The notes beneath the pieces are model-generated. The model was not told the DNA's origin. It saw nothing but the letters and a program-made list of their open reading frames with translations, and searched no databases. DNA of 64,000 nt from Protonemura montana (taxonomy: Eukaryota > Arthropoda > Insecta > Plecoptera > Nemouridae): positions 3,093,001 to 3,157,000 of the forward strand of contig OX387610.1 in assembly GCA_947568835.1 (NCBI GenBank), given 5' to 3'. Of the stretch, positions 10,801 to 21,600 are shown piece after piece. How positions within the stretch are numbered: position 1 is the first letter of the stretch; each line of letters opens with the position of its first letter. The position numbers and the translations under genes were made by a program.

Positions 10801-12488
10801 ATGCAAAGGGTAAAATTTCAACTTTCCTCAGAATTGAAGAATTTCAGGGAAAGGCTTGCAAAATGGACATTCTTGTCTTTTCTATATATATGTTTGGTCT
10901 TCATAGATTTATAGATAGATATTGTTTACTGTAAAATGAGCACTTTGTGTCGGATGTAATAAGATATTAAATAGATTTTATTACGCGGTCGAAATGTATT
11001 CAGATTCTTCAGTTCAATAAATGTTGTGAACAGCTTTATGCTAAAAAAACAACTTCAGACCTTCAAGGACAACATTTTCACATATCTAGAGTTATATATA
11101 TATAATATTTATAATTATATGTTTCTGTGAGTGGTAAATTTTAAGTATAGAAGAGCACTGTTAAATGATTTGTATTTGACAACAAACCACTTGTCGTAAA
11201 CATCTCCAGCATATGGGGCTTTTCTTAAGGTGTATCTAATTTGAAAGAGTATTCTGATTTTTGAAAAAGAGCATTATAATTTCCTCATTTGTTAGCAAAT
11301 GAAATGATCCACAAGACTCTACTTTGGGCCCTTGCAGTTTGCTATAGATACTTACAGCAAATTCGCAGTCTTTAAGAATATATTATTTTGATTTTGATTT
11401 TGATGAGTGGTACATAAAAAAGTGAATCAAACAATGAGCAAATTACTCACAAATAAATTGTTGTTTTTACACTTAAAAAATGGACTACTATTACTGTAGG
11501 AGCCCTAGTTGCTTATTGAAAAGTACAAAAATTGAAAGCCTCGAAAATTATTACTCGATTAGGATCACAGAAACAAACATTGAACTATCAAAATGCAATG
11601 ATACATAAAAATAAACAATTAAGCCAGGATCGATTAATAAATTAACACTGAAATTAAGACGAAAATCAAAGTGAGTGAATAACTCGTGTACTGAATCGGT
11701 ACTCAAATGTCAATAAACAATTTGTCTATATTACAAAGGAACACTTTTGTGCAAGATATGTCGAGAACATCAAGATTTTTAGGGCATAGAATCTGGCGGC
11801 AGAAATGCAGGTGGGCAATGATTGGACAAGGGAAAATATCCTGTGCTCAGTGAAGATCACAAGTGTCAAATGAAAAATCTGAAGACTTGTTGACAACAGA
11901 ACCTAAATAAATTCAAGAAAATCTGCTGAAGTTGCAAAACAAAAACCAACTTTCACTAGATAAACACCTAACAACTAAATTTTAAGACAATGAAATGATA
12001 AGGGAAATTACTCAATATTTCAAAGATGGAATAACACAGTCAAAGTTACACTTAACAAATTTTTTAGTGGGTAAGGTATGACACAGTTTTTTTGCTTTTT
12101 ATTTTGTAATTTATCAGTTTTGTGACAGAAAAAAAAGATATTTTGAGGTGTTGTGATAGTTGTTTAAAAATGTCACTCGCACGGATAATTTATAGCGTGG
12201 AAATTTAACAGAGGAAAACTGCCTTTCTTGACATTTGGACACTTTGATCCTTCTAACATCCTTTACTGCCTTTGATTGTTTGTCCCTCCTGGGTGCTTTA
12301 TAAATCTGGCAGCCCTACAGTTTCAAGCAGTCTACTTGCTCAGTGAACCACTTCGCTGGGCAAACTCAACCAAAGGAAAACTGCCACAATTCGAAAATAA
12401 AACTGAACTCACCCAGATATATATCACCAAACGATCCACTCCCAATTTTTCTCCCGAGCCTATATTTGTTTCCCACTCTCAGCTCCAT
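4846..12488 (-). CDS. dco: Casein kinase 1 delta/epsilon (discs overgrown/doubletime type)
   Basis: Ser/Thr kinase of the CK1 delta/epsilon class, acting in circadian clock, Wnt, Hedgehog and Hippo signalling. Eight coding exons in minus order: 12488-12413, 10729-10619, 9363-9215, 8686-8500, 7536-7333, 6392-6235, 5715-5550, 4973-4846. All junctions keep frame and give 392 aa. Visible features are N-terminal [20 protein letters not shown] (glycine loop), catalytic lysine in [27 protein letters not shown], and CK1-specific [13 protein letters not shown]. The domain ends [11 protein letters not shown], near residue 295. The tail is Gly/Ala/Pro-rich, ends in the conserved block VSLRLHRGA, and is shorter than vertebrate tails (about 415 aa total). 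A 5' UTR exon ends at 12623 (GTAAGC donor) and joins at 12496. Introns carry two minisatellites, two SINE pieces and an inverted-repeat element. Confidence 0.95.
5045..5369. mobile_element. Inverted-repeat element with hammerhead-like core, copy 1
   Basis: Lies in the last CK1 intron. Two arms of about 130 bp (roughly 5100-5220 and 5240-5365) are imperfect reverse complements. Both outer ends carry AACTATTTGAACTGGGTTTT or its complement. Each arm, read inward to outward, has CTGAAGA or TTGAAGA, then a hairpin, then CGAAACGTCG. A second copy lies at 25160-25545. No coding capacity is present. It may be a Penelope-like element end or a foldback MITE. Confidence 0.65.
6439..7251. repeat. 73-bp tandem array (about 11 copies) in CK1 intron
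   Basis: Units contain CACACAATTGACATAGCAAT and GGATCTTAAAACTTGG, repeated at about 73-bp spacing with few substitutions. The array lies wholly between CK1 exons at 7333 and 6392, starting 46 bp from exon 6. The period is not a multiple of three and no long frame exists. Confidence 0.92.
7630..8060. repeat. 63-bp tandem array (about 7 copies) in CK1 intron
   Basis: Units contain GCTATAGCCGGAGAATGTGT and a TACACAAGCACTGGCTTGG end. Because 63 is divisible by three, forward and reverse frames remain open (21-residue repeats), but the array lies between CK1 exons at 8500 and 7536, so I regard it as intronic satellite. Confidence 0.9.
8932..9000 (+). repeat. tRNA-derived SINE head fragment
   Basis: GTCCAAGTAGCTCAATTGGT with A-box-like TAGCTCAATTGG, then GGTGGAGATCAGG. 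The 3' part of the tRNA-like domain is missing. It lies inside a CK1 intron. Confidence 0.6.
10085..10450. repeat. tRNA-derived SINE cluster
   Basis: The minus strand reads a tRNA-like head (AGCTCAATTGGTTAGAGC, then GGAGATCGGGGTTCCAGTCC) followed by a second truncated head. Two oppositely oriented pieces of the body follow (ATTTGATGAGAATGACGGAT and its complement), then another plus-strand head fragment near 10410. The body contains GTGACGCTATAACACGTCAC. Family members recur at 19311, 20320, 36300 and 50285. Confidence 0.7.
10730..12412 (-). other. Large AT-rich first coding intron of CK1
   Basis: About 1.7 kb between coding exons 1 and 2. AT-rich sequence with no array, SINE or exon that I can recognise. 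Confidence 0.6.
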
Positions 12489-12496
12489 GGCTGGGC

Positions 12497-12622
12497 CTGA
12501 AAACGCAAAGTAGAGAACAATGAAAGTTATAAACATTGGTATAGCCAGCGGACATATTGAAAATTTCATAGGAGAAACCAGAGGAATGCTAGACCAATTT
12601 CAACCGAATTTGACGGGCTTAC
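12497..12622 (-). other. 5' UTR intron of the CK1 gene
   Basis: Minus-strand GTAAGC donor beside exon end 12623 and a TTTTCAG acceptor before 12496, 8 nt upstream of the ATG. A noncoding first exon therefore lies to the right of 12623, of unknown 5' end (probably before about 12900). Confidence 0.6.
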
Positions 12623-13014
12623 CTGAGATCGGAGGCAAGTCAAAAGGTAGCTGGCGCAACGAGCGATGTTTGCGGATTTTACTTGTTCATCAAGACCGCT
12701 CGATGAGACTCCATTTAGAAGGATTGCTCGGATTCCTCATAGCAATTTCTTTACCAAGAAGACGAGACAAGAGAGACGAGCCCCGGATTCTAGTGCCAAC
12801 TACGGCCGCCAGAGCTCGACTCCACGGAAAAACATATGACCGATGTTCGTGGGAAGTTAGCCTCAGCCTTCGCCTTCAAAAGCTCGGAATTGCTTAGCAG
12901 ACTAAAAACGCAGTAAAAAAAGTGTGTACAAAAGGAACAGCACATAAATATTCCACCCTTAATAACGCATGAAAGCAAATAGTAACATCATTGAATTTTT
13001 CACAGTTAATAGAA

Positions 13015-13620
13015 CACGTGATGGGCTTTCGATCCGTGATGGTCTAAATTTTAAGCCCAGCCTTGGACAAAAATAGGCTAACTTTGACCAAAATTTGCTT
13101 TTCAATTATTTGCGAGAAAATGAAGGGGGGGTTCTCCCTTGAAATTTTCACAGATGATAGAGTACATGATGGGCTTTCGATCTGTGATGGTCTTAATTTT
13201 TGGCCCAGCCCTGGACAAAATAAATCTCGATAAAGCCATAGAAATCTCGATGTAGCCTGGAGGCTACATTGAGATTTCTATGATCAGTTGAACATGAAAC
13301 GGCAAATCGACTGCATCTACCAGAATAAAATCGTGTGAAACTCAAAATCTTGTAAAATTATAAAAACAAAATAAGGTCCCTTGAGGTAGACGCCAATTTT
13401 GTGCCCAAATTTTCAAAATGGGTTTTCAAGCATCCAACACCCAACAAAGACACAATTTCTTGTTACCTTGAGTTACTAAACCGGCTGTAACTACCAAACG
13501 AAATCCCGGCCCAACTCAAAAATCTTTGTAAAATGATCAGAACATACAGAGGTACCTCAAGGCAAAAGGAAAATGTGGGCCGGATTTTCTGAAGGGGTTA
13601 AACGGCGTCTAAACCCAACA
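13015..13620. repeat. Dispersed repeat, modules A and B
   Basis: Module A (about 13015-13215) occurs twice in near tandem, with GATGGGCTTTCGATCCGTGA and GAAAATGAAGGGGGG. Module B (about 13375-13620) has GAGGTACCTCAAGGCAAAAG and GGGGTTAAACGGCGTCTAAA. Module A is found inverted at 28225-28680; module B at 26740-27010 (inverted) and 27380-27540 (same sense). No coding potential. Probably a nonautonomous transposon family. Confidence 0.65.
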
Positions 13621-14158
13621 CCAATACGATTTCTTGGGTTATCCACTGCCGTCGCCCGTATGTATGCAACCCACGAGCACACAGAATTGCGTTACGACAC
13701 GGCGTTGTCATTGCCCGTTTGATTCTACGATTCTACCGTTCCTTGCGCCAGAACAGCTGTTTTGAAATATTAACCTTTACGTTTGTAGAGGAAATGTCAT
13801 CGACCTATTGCAAACGAAAATGATTTCACATTTATTTATCATACTACGGGTGTTTATTTACTTAAATAATTTTACAAGTTATCAATGAATGCTTAGTGAG
13901 AAGGTTTACGTAACAGTAACAACAGAAATTTTAATTCGCAACTAGAATTCGAACTGCATTGATACGGCCAGGACAAGATATGAAAGATTGGTCTGAAACT
14001 AATTATGTGCCTTCTCATTTAAATGATTGTAAGTACGATTTTACTGTTATTTATATGTGTGATCTCGTTTGAATGTTTCTAAATGTTTTCTCGACAGATA
14101 GTTTGAGCAAAAACTCTCTTTTGTAACTCCAACAAACCGCCGTATGAACGTCACGTTG
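13620..14158. other. Intergenic sequence left of the palindromic transposon
   Basis: AT-rich noncoding sequence; no recognisable gene, array or SINE. Confidence 0.4.
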
Positions 14159-14769
14159 GGGTCATTCCATATCAAGTGCCCACACTCAAAACCTTCACTA
14201 TCTCAGAACTTGACGAAATTTTCAGGAGGGTTAGAACACCGGAAATAAAAAATCTCTTTTAAAGTTTTTTTCCATATGTCTAGCGGTTTGCCCGTGGCAG
14301 GGGATGGAAAAATAAAATATTTTACTTTTTGCCCCGCACGGCCATTCACTATATTCACTCTAGCGTTTGAACAAATAAACTTAAAACAATGGGATTAGTT
14401 CTAAAATGATAATCGTGCTTTCATTAACAAGAAAAAATGCATAAATTGCTTACTTATCAAGTTTAGGGGTAGAAAAAATCCACCCTTAAATTTCAACCCT
14501 TAATAACTCGAGAAGTAATATTTTTTTTTTTTTTTTGTTTTGTTGTGAAGCATCTCCTGTCTATTATCTTTCCATGAAAAAAAAATTAATCATTAACAGC
14601 CGTATGATCAGAAGTTATGAGATTTTTATTGTATAAATGTGTGTGCATTTAGTTGTGTTTCTGCAAGTCTGTTAGCATGGTCCATGCAAATCACCCGTAA
14701 ATTGATAGATTATATAATTTTTCAGTTTAAAAATTGTGTGTAAGTACTACAAAGATTCTTTTTACTCAC

Positions 14770-15594
14770 TCATTTCTTCGTTTCACTCTGACCTATCACT
14801 CTGGCTTCTTCGAACAACGGCGAGGAGGAGAACACCCGCGTGGCTACTGAGTGCTCAGACACGGGTACGAAGCAATGCAGTTTTTGCGTGCCGGGAATTG
14901 GCCGGGATGACGCAAATCGTGTGGCTAGCACCTGTTCTGTGTCTTGGTGCTCCTCAATAGTTCCGAATGTGAAGTTGATGGTCGGGATGGCTTCGACCGC
15001 CCAATCGAAGAGTTGCCGGGGTGTTATTATTTGCGACTCGTAGGGGCGCTGAAGACTCGCCCGCGCTGCCAGCCGCTTGACCGTCCCTCCGACGCCGTCG
15101 CAGGCGCTCTTCCCATGTGACGTCGCCGTGAAATGCCACTCCACGTCGGCCCCAAAGTCTCTTTGATAGTGGCACAAGTTGGCAAAATTTTTCCTATTTT
15201 TATATTGCGAGGCTGCCCCATCAGAAAAATAGAACATCTTCTTTATGGTCTGAAATTTATTGTGCAAAAAGCTCACGAGTTTTTTTATGAATAGATGCAC
15301 TGCGACAGTGTTGTGGATCAAACTCTCGGAAATTACAACAAAGCTGATGTGGCGCTCTTCCCCGCCCTCTTTGTAATATGCCACGAAGGGGTGGATGGTG
15401 GCGGACGCATTGTTCCAGTGGAACCCCTGGGCCTCGTCTTGTAGCACGAACGCATAGTTTTCGGCAAAATCACAGATCACCAAAAACTCGCCGGGCAGGA
15501 GACCGCACTTGATGTCCGATTGGTGCGAAGATTGTTTTTTAGCAATAAAAGAGTGGCGGCACAGAGCAACTAATTTTGCACAACAACTGTCCAC
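14770..15594 (-). pseudogene. Inverted duplicate of the transposase C-terminal part
   Basis: A 274-residue minus-strand frame equal in sequence to the last 274 residues of the plus-strand transposase frame. It is the mirror copy in the left arm, not an independent gene. It begins near the arm/spacer junction and contains the putative catalytic blocks. Confidence 0.8.
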
Positions 15595-15645
15595 GAATTC
15601 CTCGGATGAATCGATGTGCGTTTGCAGGGTGCATCGGTCGGATAA

Positions 15646-16851
15646 AAGAGTGGATTTTCAAAATTTGCAGAGCTGCGGCCGAAGAACTGTGTGTTGCCTG
15701 GTGCCAGTGGGACTCATTCGGTGTGCGTGTGCACTATCCACCAAAACGTCAAGCTAATGATCATCGGTGCCGACTTGACGAAGTTGACAGTGGACCAATC
15801 TTATCCGATAACATCTTACCACGACTGCCTTGAGCAGTTGGTCTGCGACAGTCCCCTCCCCGAATGCCATCTAGGCGAGTGTGAGGAGTGCCCGGGCATC
15901 GAGCCGTTAAAGGAGCGCCTCACGCAACTGCTGGACGACGAAATGGTGGACAATGTTATCTACAAGCAGTGGGAGAGCACCGACCGATGCACCCTGCAAA
16001 CGCACATCGATTCATCCGAGGAATTCGTGGACAGTTGTTGTGCAAAATTAGTTGCTCTGTGCCGCCACTCTTTTATTGCTAAAAAACAATCTTCGCACCA
16101 ATCGGACATCAAGTGCGGTCTCCTGCCCGGCGAGTTTTTGGTGATCTGTGATTTTGCCGAAAACTATGCGTTCGTGCTACAAGACGAGGCCCAGGGGTTC
16201 CACTGGAACAATGCGTCCGCCACCATCCACCCCTTCGTGGCATATTACAAAGAGGGCGGGGAAGAGCGCCACATCAGCTTTGTTGTAATTTCCGAGAGTT
16301 TGATCCACAACACTGTCGCAGTGCATCTATTCATAAAAAAACTCGTGAGCTTTTTGCACAATAAATTTCAGACCATAAAGAAGATGTTCTATTTTTCTGA
16401 TGGGGCAGCCTCGCAATATAAAAATAGGAAAAATTTTGCCAACTTGTGCCACTATCAAAGAGACTTTGGGGCCGACGTGGAGTGGCATTTCACGGCGACG
16501 TCACATGGGAAGAGCGCCTGCGACGGCGTCGGAGGGACGGTCAAGCGGCTGGCAGCGCGGGCGAGTCTTCAGCGCCCCTACGAGTCGCAAATAATAACAC
16601 CCCGGCAACTCTTCGATTGGGCGGTCGAAGCCATCCCGACCATCAACTTCACATTCGGAACTATTGAGGAGCACCAAGACACAGAACAGGTGCTAGCCAC
16701 ACGATTTGCGTCATCCCGGCCAATTCCCGGCACGCAAAAACTGCATTGCTTCGTACCCGTGTCTGAGCACTCAGTAGCCACGCGGGTGTTCTCCTCCTCG
16801 CCGTTGTTCGAAGAAGCCAGAGTGATAGGTCAGAGTGAAACGAAGAAATGA
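15646..16851 (+). pseudogene. Transposase-like protein, 5'-truncated
   Basis: An open frame of 401 codons after an in-frame TAA at 15643, which sits at the arm/spacer boundary, so the N-terminus of the original protein is missing. Visible motifs in order are KFAELRPKNCVLPG, a Cys/His cluster VCVCTIHQN, CHLGECEECPG, then three acidic blocks that could form a DDE-type RNase H catalytic core: CDFAENYAF, YFSDGAASQYKN, and SHGKSACDGVGGTVKR. I recall similar proteins as uncharacterised transposon-type families in invertebrate genomes, but cannot name the superfamily. Without its N-terminus it is probably inactive, though the whole catalytic-looking part is intact. The first GTG in frame is at 15691; no ATG start of native context is seen. 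Confidence 0.7.
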
Positions 16852-17462
16852 GTGAGTAAAAAGAATCTTTGTAGTACTTACACACAATTTTTAAACTGAA
16901 AAATTATATAATCTATCAATTTACGGGTGATTTGCATGGACCATGCTAACAGACTTGCAGAAACACAACTAAATGCACACACATTTATACAATAAAAATC
17001 TCATAACTTCTGATCATACGGCTGTTAATGATTAATTTTTTTTTCATGGAAAGATAATAGACAGGAGATGCTTCACAACAAAACAAAAAAAAAAAAAAAA
17101 TATTACTTCTCGAGTTATTAAGGGTTGAAATTTAAGGGTGGATTTTTTCTACCCCTAAACTTGATAAGTAAGCAATTTATGCATTTTTTCTTGTTAATGA
17201 AAGCACGATTATCATTTTAGAACTAATCCCATTGTTTTAAGTTTATTTGTTCAAACGCTAGAGTGAATATAGTGAATGGCCGTGCGGGGCAAAAAGTAAA
17301 ATATTTTATTTTTCCATCCCCTGCCACGGGCAAACCGCTAGACATATGGAAAAAAACTTTAAAAGAGATTTTTTATTTCCGGTGTTCTAACCCTCCTGAA
17401 AATTTCGTCAAGTTCTGAGATAGTGAAGGTTTTGAGTGTGGGCACTTGATATGGAATGACCC

Positions 17463-18640
17463 GTTGGATAAAGCTTACAAATAATGTTAATTTTACAACC
17501 ATTTCCAGTTGTTTCCAATCAATTTTCACAATCTCTATTTGGGGTGTCGATTTCCAAGTGAATGTCGCGGAAAAGACAGGCCACTTACCGATGTACTTAC
17601 ATACCAACAACCATTGTTACATGAAATTACACAGTTTTCACATTTTGTTTGGCTTTCTTGGTTTTATCTTTCGACGAGCTAAAATCCTGTACACTGCTGA
17701 TTCACGATCTAATCACGAATTAAGCTTTAAATAACTTTGACCGTTTTCAATCACTTTTGACATATTGGCATACCTCTCTGCGGAGAGGGTCACATATTTC
17801 TCAGCGAATTTTTACCACACAAAGGACAGGTATGTGATTAGGTATAGATGGGGTACGCATTGACCGTTGTTCAGCTATTTATAGAAAATAACTGCCTCGT
17901 TTAGGTAGACCTATTGTCTATGTATATATCCACCAATTATGTAGGCCGTCGATATCAAAGTTTTATCCAAACTAACAAAATGCTACACGATCAAATAAAT
18001 CCACTAGAATAGGAAAGTGAGCAAGAAAACTCATCAAATATTCACTTATCTTAGGCTTCGAGCCTTTTTCAGAGCTACCAATAGTATTTTGAGAAAAAGG
18101 AATTCCTAATTTTCATATTTTTTTCTTAAATAATAATTTTAAAGACCGTTGACAATGACATTGCACACTACGATTCTAATAAAATCTAGCGCTATGCTCT
18201 TGTAATTATAAAGATGAACCGCATAAAACACTGCTATTATAACGCCATCATTTATGTGCCTAGCGAGCTATCCATCTGTGCATGCAACTGGGTAAGTAGC
18301 TGGGGTACACACATATTTACCAAACTATATTTATTTTGTGAAATTGTACGGTTTATAAATTTGTTTCGTGCGTGCAAGGAAAATTGCGCCGAGGAATATG
18401 TTTTCTCTTGAATGTGTTCATATTTTCCGAGCAGTTCGGCTGAGTACCACTGCATGCAGCCAGGTAGCGTTGTAGCGTTATTAGCAGGTAGTCCACTTCC
18501 CGCCCCAACCGTTTACTGGGTGTTTTTAGCGGATCTCGGGCATTCGCTTCTGAACTCTCCGACGAGAACGTTGTGCTGTCTTCTCGTCTCTTGGCCAAGA
18601 CAACTCTGTGGAAGATCAACTTGCTTGCTGTTGGCTCAAA
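17463..18640. other. Intergenic / promoter-side region of the gene at 18641
   Basis: Mostly AT-rich with no array. The last ~250 bp become GC-richer and lead into the first coding exon at 18641, so they probably contain the promoter and 5' UTR. No TATA box in a clear position. Confidence 0.35.
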
Positions 18641-21600
18641 ATGTCTCTCAAATTATTTCGGTAAGTTGACATTTTACGTTTTTTACAATTCAACTAAATA
18701 ATTCAACCGTCGCAGCTCGACTCTCGGTCGCCACATTTATGTTATTAGTATGCATTAAAATTTACCCGAGGTCATTTAACCCAGCCTTTTTTATTATAAA
18801 TAATCTATTTGGCTTCAATTTATAACAGCAGAGAAAATACGGGGACGCAATATCCGAGGCGCTATTACAATCATTATTAGATTTACTGCTATCGTTTATT
18901 TCAATATCCACTTCATTTTGACATTATTTTTGCAATTAACTTCAAAGCGCTGTTGTAGCTTTGCTGAACGAATGGCGTACAATTGCACTTGTTGCAGGCA
19001 ACGAGGAGTCGTGGTTAGAATGTGTTTCATTGTCCAATAATGGCGTGTGTTTTTCAGACATGGGACGCCTTCAACACGAGAGCAGCAACATGGAGGAACA
19101 TTTCCCGCCCATGAAAGACAAGATGGAGTCGTCGCTTCATTGTTTGGGTGAGTCTTTCAATGCTTTGTCATTCCTCTTCATTTCGCAAAACCTGCTACAA
19201 ATATTGGTTGTATATTCCTCGCGTGTTGGCTAGTTTATTTAATTTCTGGTTACCTGCGTTTCTTTCTTTAGAAGATTAGACCTTAAGAGTTTAGACAATC
19301 ATTTAGTCAATCCGATCTCCACCTGTCGCGGGTGTTGCTCTAACCAATTGAGCTACTTGGACCCCGATCTCCACCTGTCGCGGGTGTTGCTCTAACCAAT
19401 TGAGCTACTTGGACCCCGATCTCCACCTGTCGCGGGTGTTGCTCTAACCCATTGAGCTACTTGGACCCCGATCTCCACCTGTCGCTGGTGTTGCTCTAAC
19501 CAATTGAGCTACTTGGGCACTGGCTTTTTGAGAGGATTTCAGTGTTTTTGATGAGAATGACAGATCTTCAAGGAGTAGAACCACGAGGCTGTAAATACTC
19601 ACAGTCACTCTGATTCCAGTGACGCTATATCACGTCACAACCATTCAATCTCGAGTAACTCCAATTTGACGTTGGACGCGTTTTATTTAGTTAAAATATT
19701 ATTTAACTTGCATCAATTTTGAGACTGTTATAGTGTTCATAATAATAAAAAAGCGTTTTTTTGCTTCATAAAGACCCTCTCTTGCCGTGAAGTTTTTCCT
19801 CAAGTTTTTGAGAGTGCAAACGTTCCATTTGTTTGGATGCTTTGTTTTAAAGAACAACAATTCGTCACGGCCTGCCAAACTTCCGAAGTATCATCCCGGG
19901 TTTTCTATCTGTTTCAACAGATTTGATTTCTTATTTCAATTGAACACACGACCTTGTATCTTTTACCATCGTAAGGAAACATAGCACCTAACAGCCAAGA
20001 CTTGGATCCTAATTTTGGAAAGGGTTTTTTCAATTGAGAACTCTCGTTCCACGAATGGAGATTCCATCATCCTTCATCACCTGTTGCCTTGCTCTCCAGT
20101 ACTTTGCCAGTCTCCTCCCCTGTTTGTATCGTTGAGGTAGTCGGAGACACAGCGTGCTTTTTTGTCATCATTTAGGCTCATTTCAATTCCTGGGGCTGCC
20201 CCAATCGACTACTGAATTTAACAAAATTTAAATTGTGTTTTCTTCTTTCATATTGCCGGACAAAATTTAACGATGACATGTTTTATTATTAGAAACACAA
20301 AAAACCTCTCAGAAATTGGTGATCTTGGTTCTACTCCTTGGAGATTCGTCGTTCTCATCAAATTCACTCAAATCCTCTCCAAAGTAAGTCTTCTGTCCAA
20401 GTAGCTCAATTGGTTAGAGCAACACCCGTGACAGGTGGAGATCGAGATTCCAGTCCCCGTTGGATCATCCATTTTTTAGAGGTTATTAGTGTTCCTAATA
20501 AAAAAATACTTTGCCCATTGCAAGCATTGAGTCACCGAGCTTGAATGGATGTGGATAGAATCAGAGTGACTGTGACCATGCACGGTCTCTTGGTCATTCA
20601 CCCGTCATTTGTATTCAACGCATTAAAATCGTCTTGAAAAGCTCTTGTCCTATTAGCTCAGTTGGATGTTTGAGCAACACCAAGACCAGACGGACCGGGT
20701 TCGAGACTTCGACCAGCCACTAATTTATGTTGGGTTAATTATGTTCCTAACAATAAACTACCCCGGGGACCAATTGCGAGCAATTGCATCAATTTTGAAT
20801 TCCACAATCAAATTAAAACTGAAGCTGGTTATTGATTCGAGTGTATCTTGGTTCGTTGCAGGCCCCGCCGAGATTGAGTCGACTTCGACGCCGAGACTTC
20901 GACGCCGAGACTTCGACGCCGAGACTTCGACGCCGAGACTCGCCCGCGTTTCTCGTCGCTATCGGAATCGGGACACGGGCGCGTAATCCGTTACCTCGGT
21001 CGGCCGGGATGTTTGCGTTCAACGTCAGCTAAGTGGTCTAGGGTTAGCGCTTCAAGGCCTTACACAAACAAACACACAAACACACAACCAGTTAGGCAAC
21101 GGGTATCTACAGGTAGCAGTCATCCACGAGCCAACGGGTCCACGAGCAACGAGTCTTCATCTTCTGCATGGCATGTGGGCATCGCATGATTGCATGGCAT
21201 GGGGGCATGGCATGGGGACTTAGCTAAAGGGTGGGAGCGCTAGGTTAGGGCGTCGTGTTTTCTTAATGGTGGGTCGTATGCAGGGGATAAGTAAGGGAAA
21301 GCCCAAGTAGATCCCCTGTTCCATCGCGACGAGTGGGGTAACTGGCCTAAAGGGTGGGAGTAGGAAACTTAGCTCGGCAGGAGGCCTGCTGGTGGGGTTA
21401 GGGCAGGTGGAGGATATCGGGGATCCCGGGGCCCAACAGTTATAAATGGGAGGGTTTTTGTTAGGAGTAGGGCGTCGTGGGAGGCATTGCGGCGGTCGGG
21501 AATAGCCCAGTAGTATACCGTCCCTCTACGACGAGGAGGGTTTGCTGGCCTCGGGGTGGGTTAGGCCGTCGAGTCAACGAGTCTTCGAGTCTTCGAGCAT

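Larger units (their letters stand above)
14159..17462. mobile_element. Palindromic DDE-type DNA transposon with 1.48-kb inverted arms
   Basis: Left arm 14159-15641 and right arm 15980-17462 are reverse complements about a centre at 15810.5. Paired positions always sum to 31621, so there are no net indels, and the 274 residues encoded in both arms are the same. A unique spacer of 338 bp separates them. The outer ends read GGGTCATTCCATATC and its complement. Immediately outside each end is GTTG, a likely 4-bp target-site duplication. The right arm plus spacer encode a transposase-like protein cut off exactly at the left arm/spacer junction. The element seems to have lost its 5' part and gained an inverted copy of its 3' part. 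The superfamily was not identified. Confidence 0.85.

Noticed and set aside
20643..20720. tRNA-like sequence with good A and B boxes
   Set aside because: No consistent acceptor and anticodon stems could be drawn; it sits beside SINE sequence, so it is treated as SINE-derived rather than a tRNA gene.
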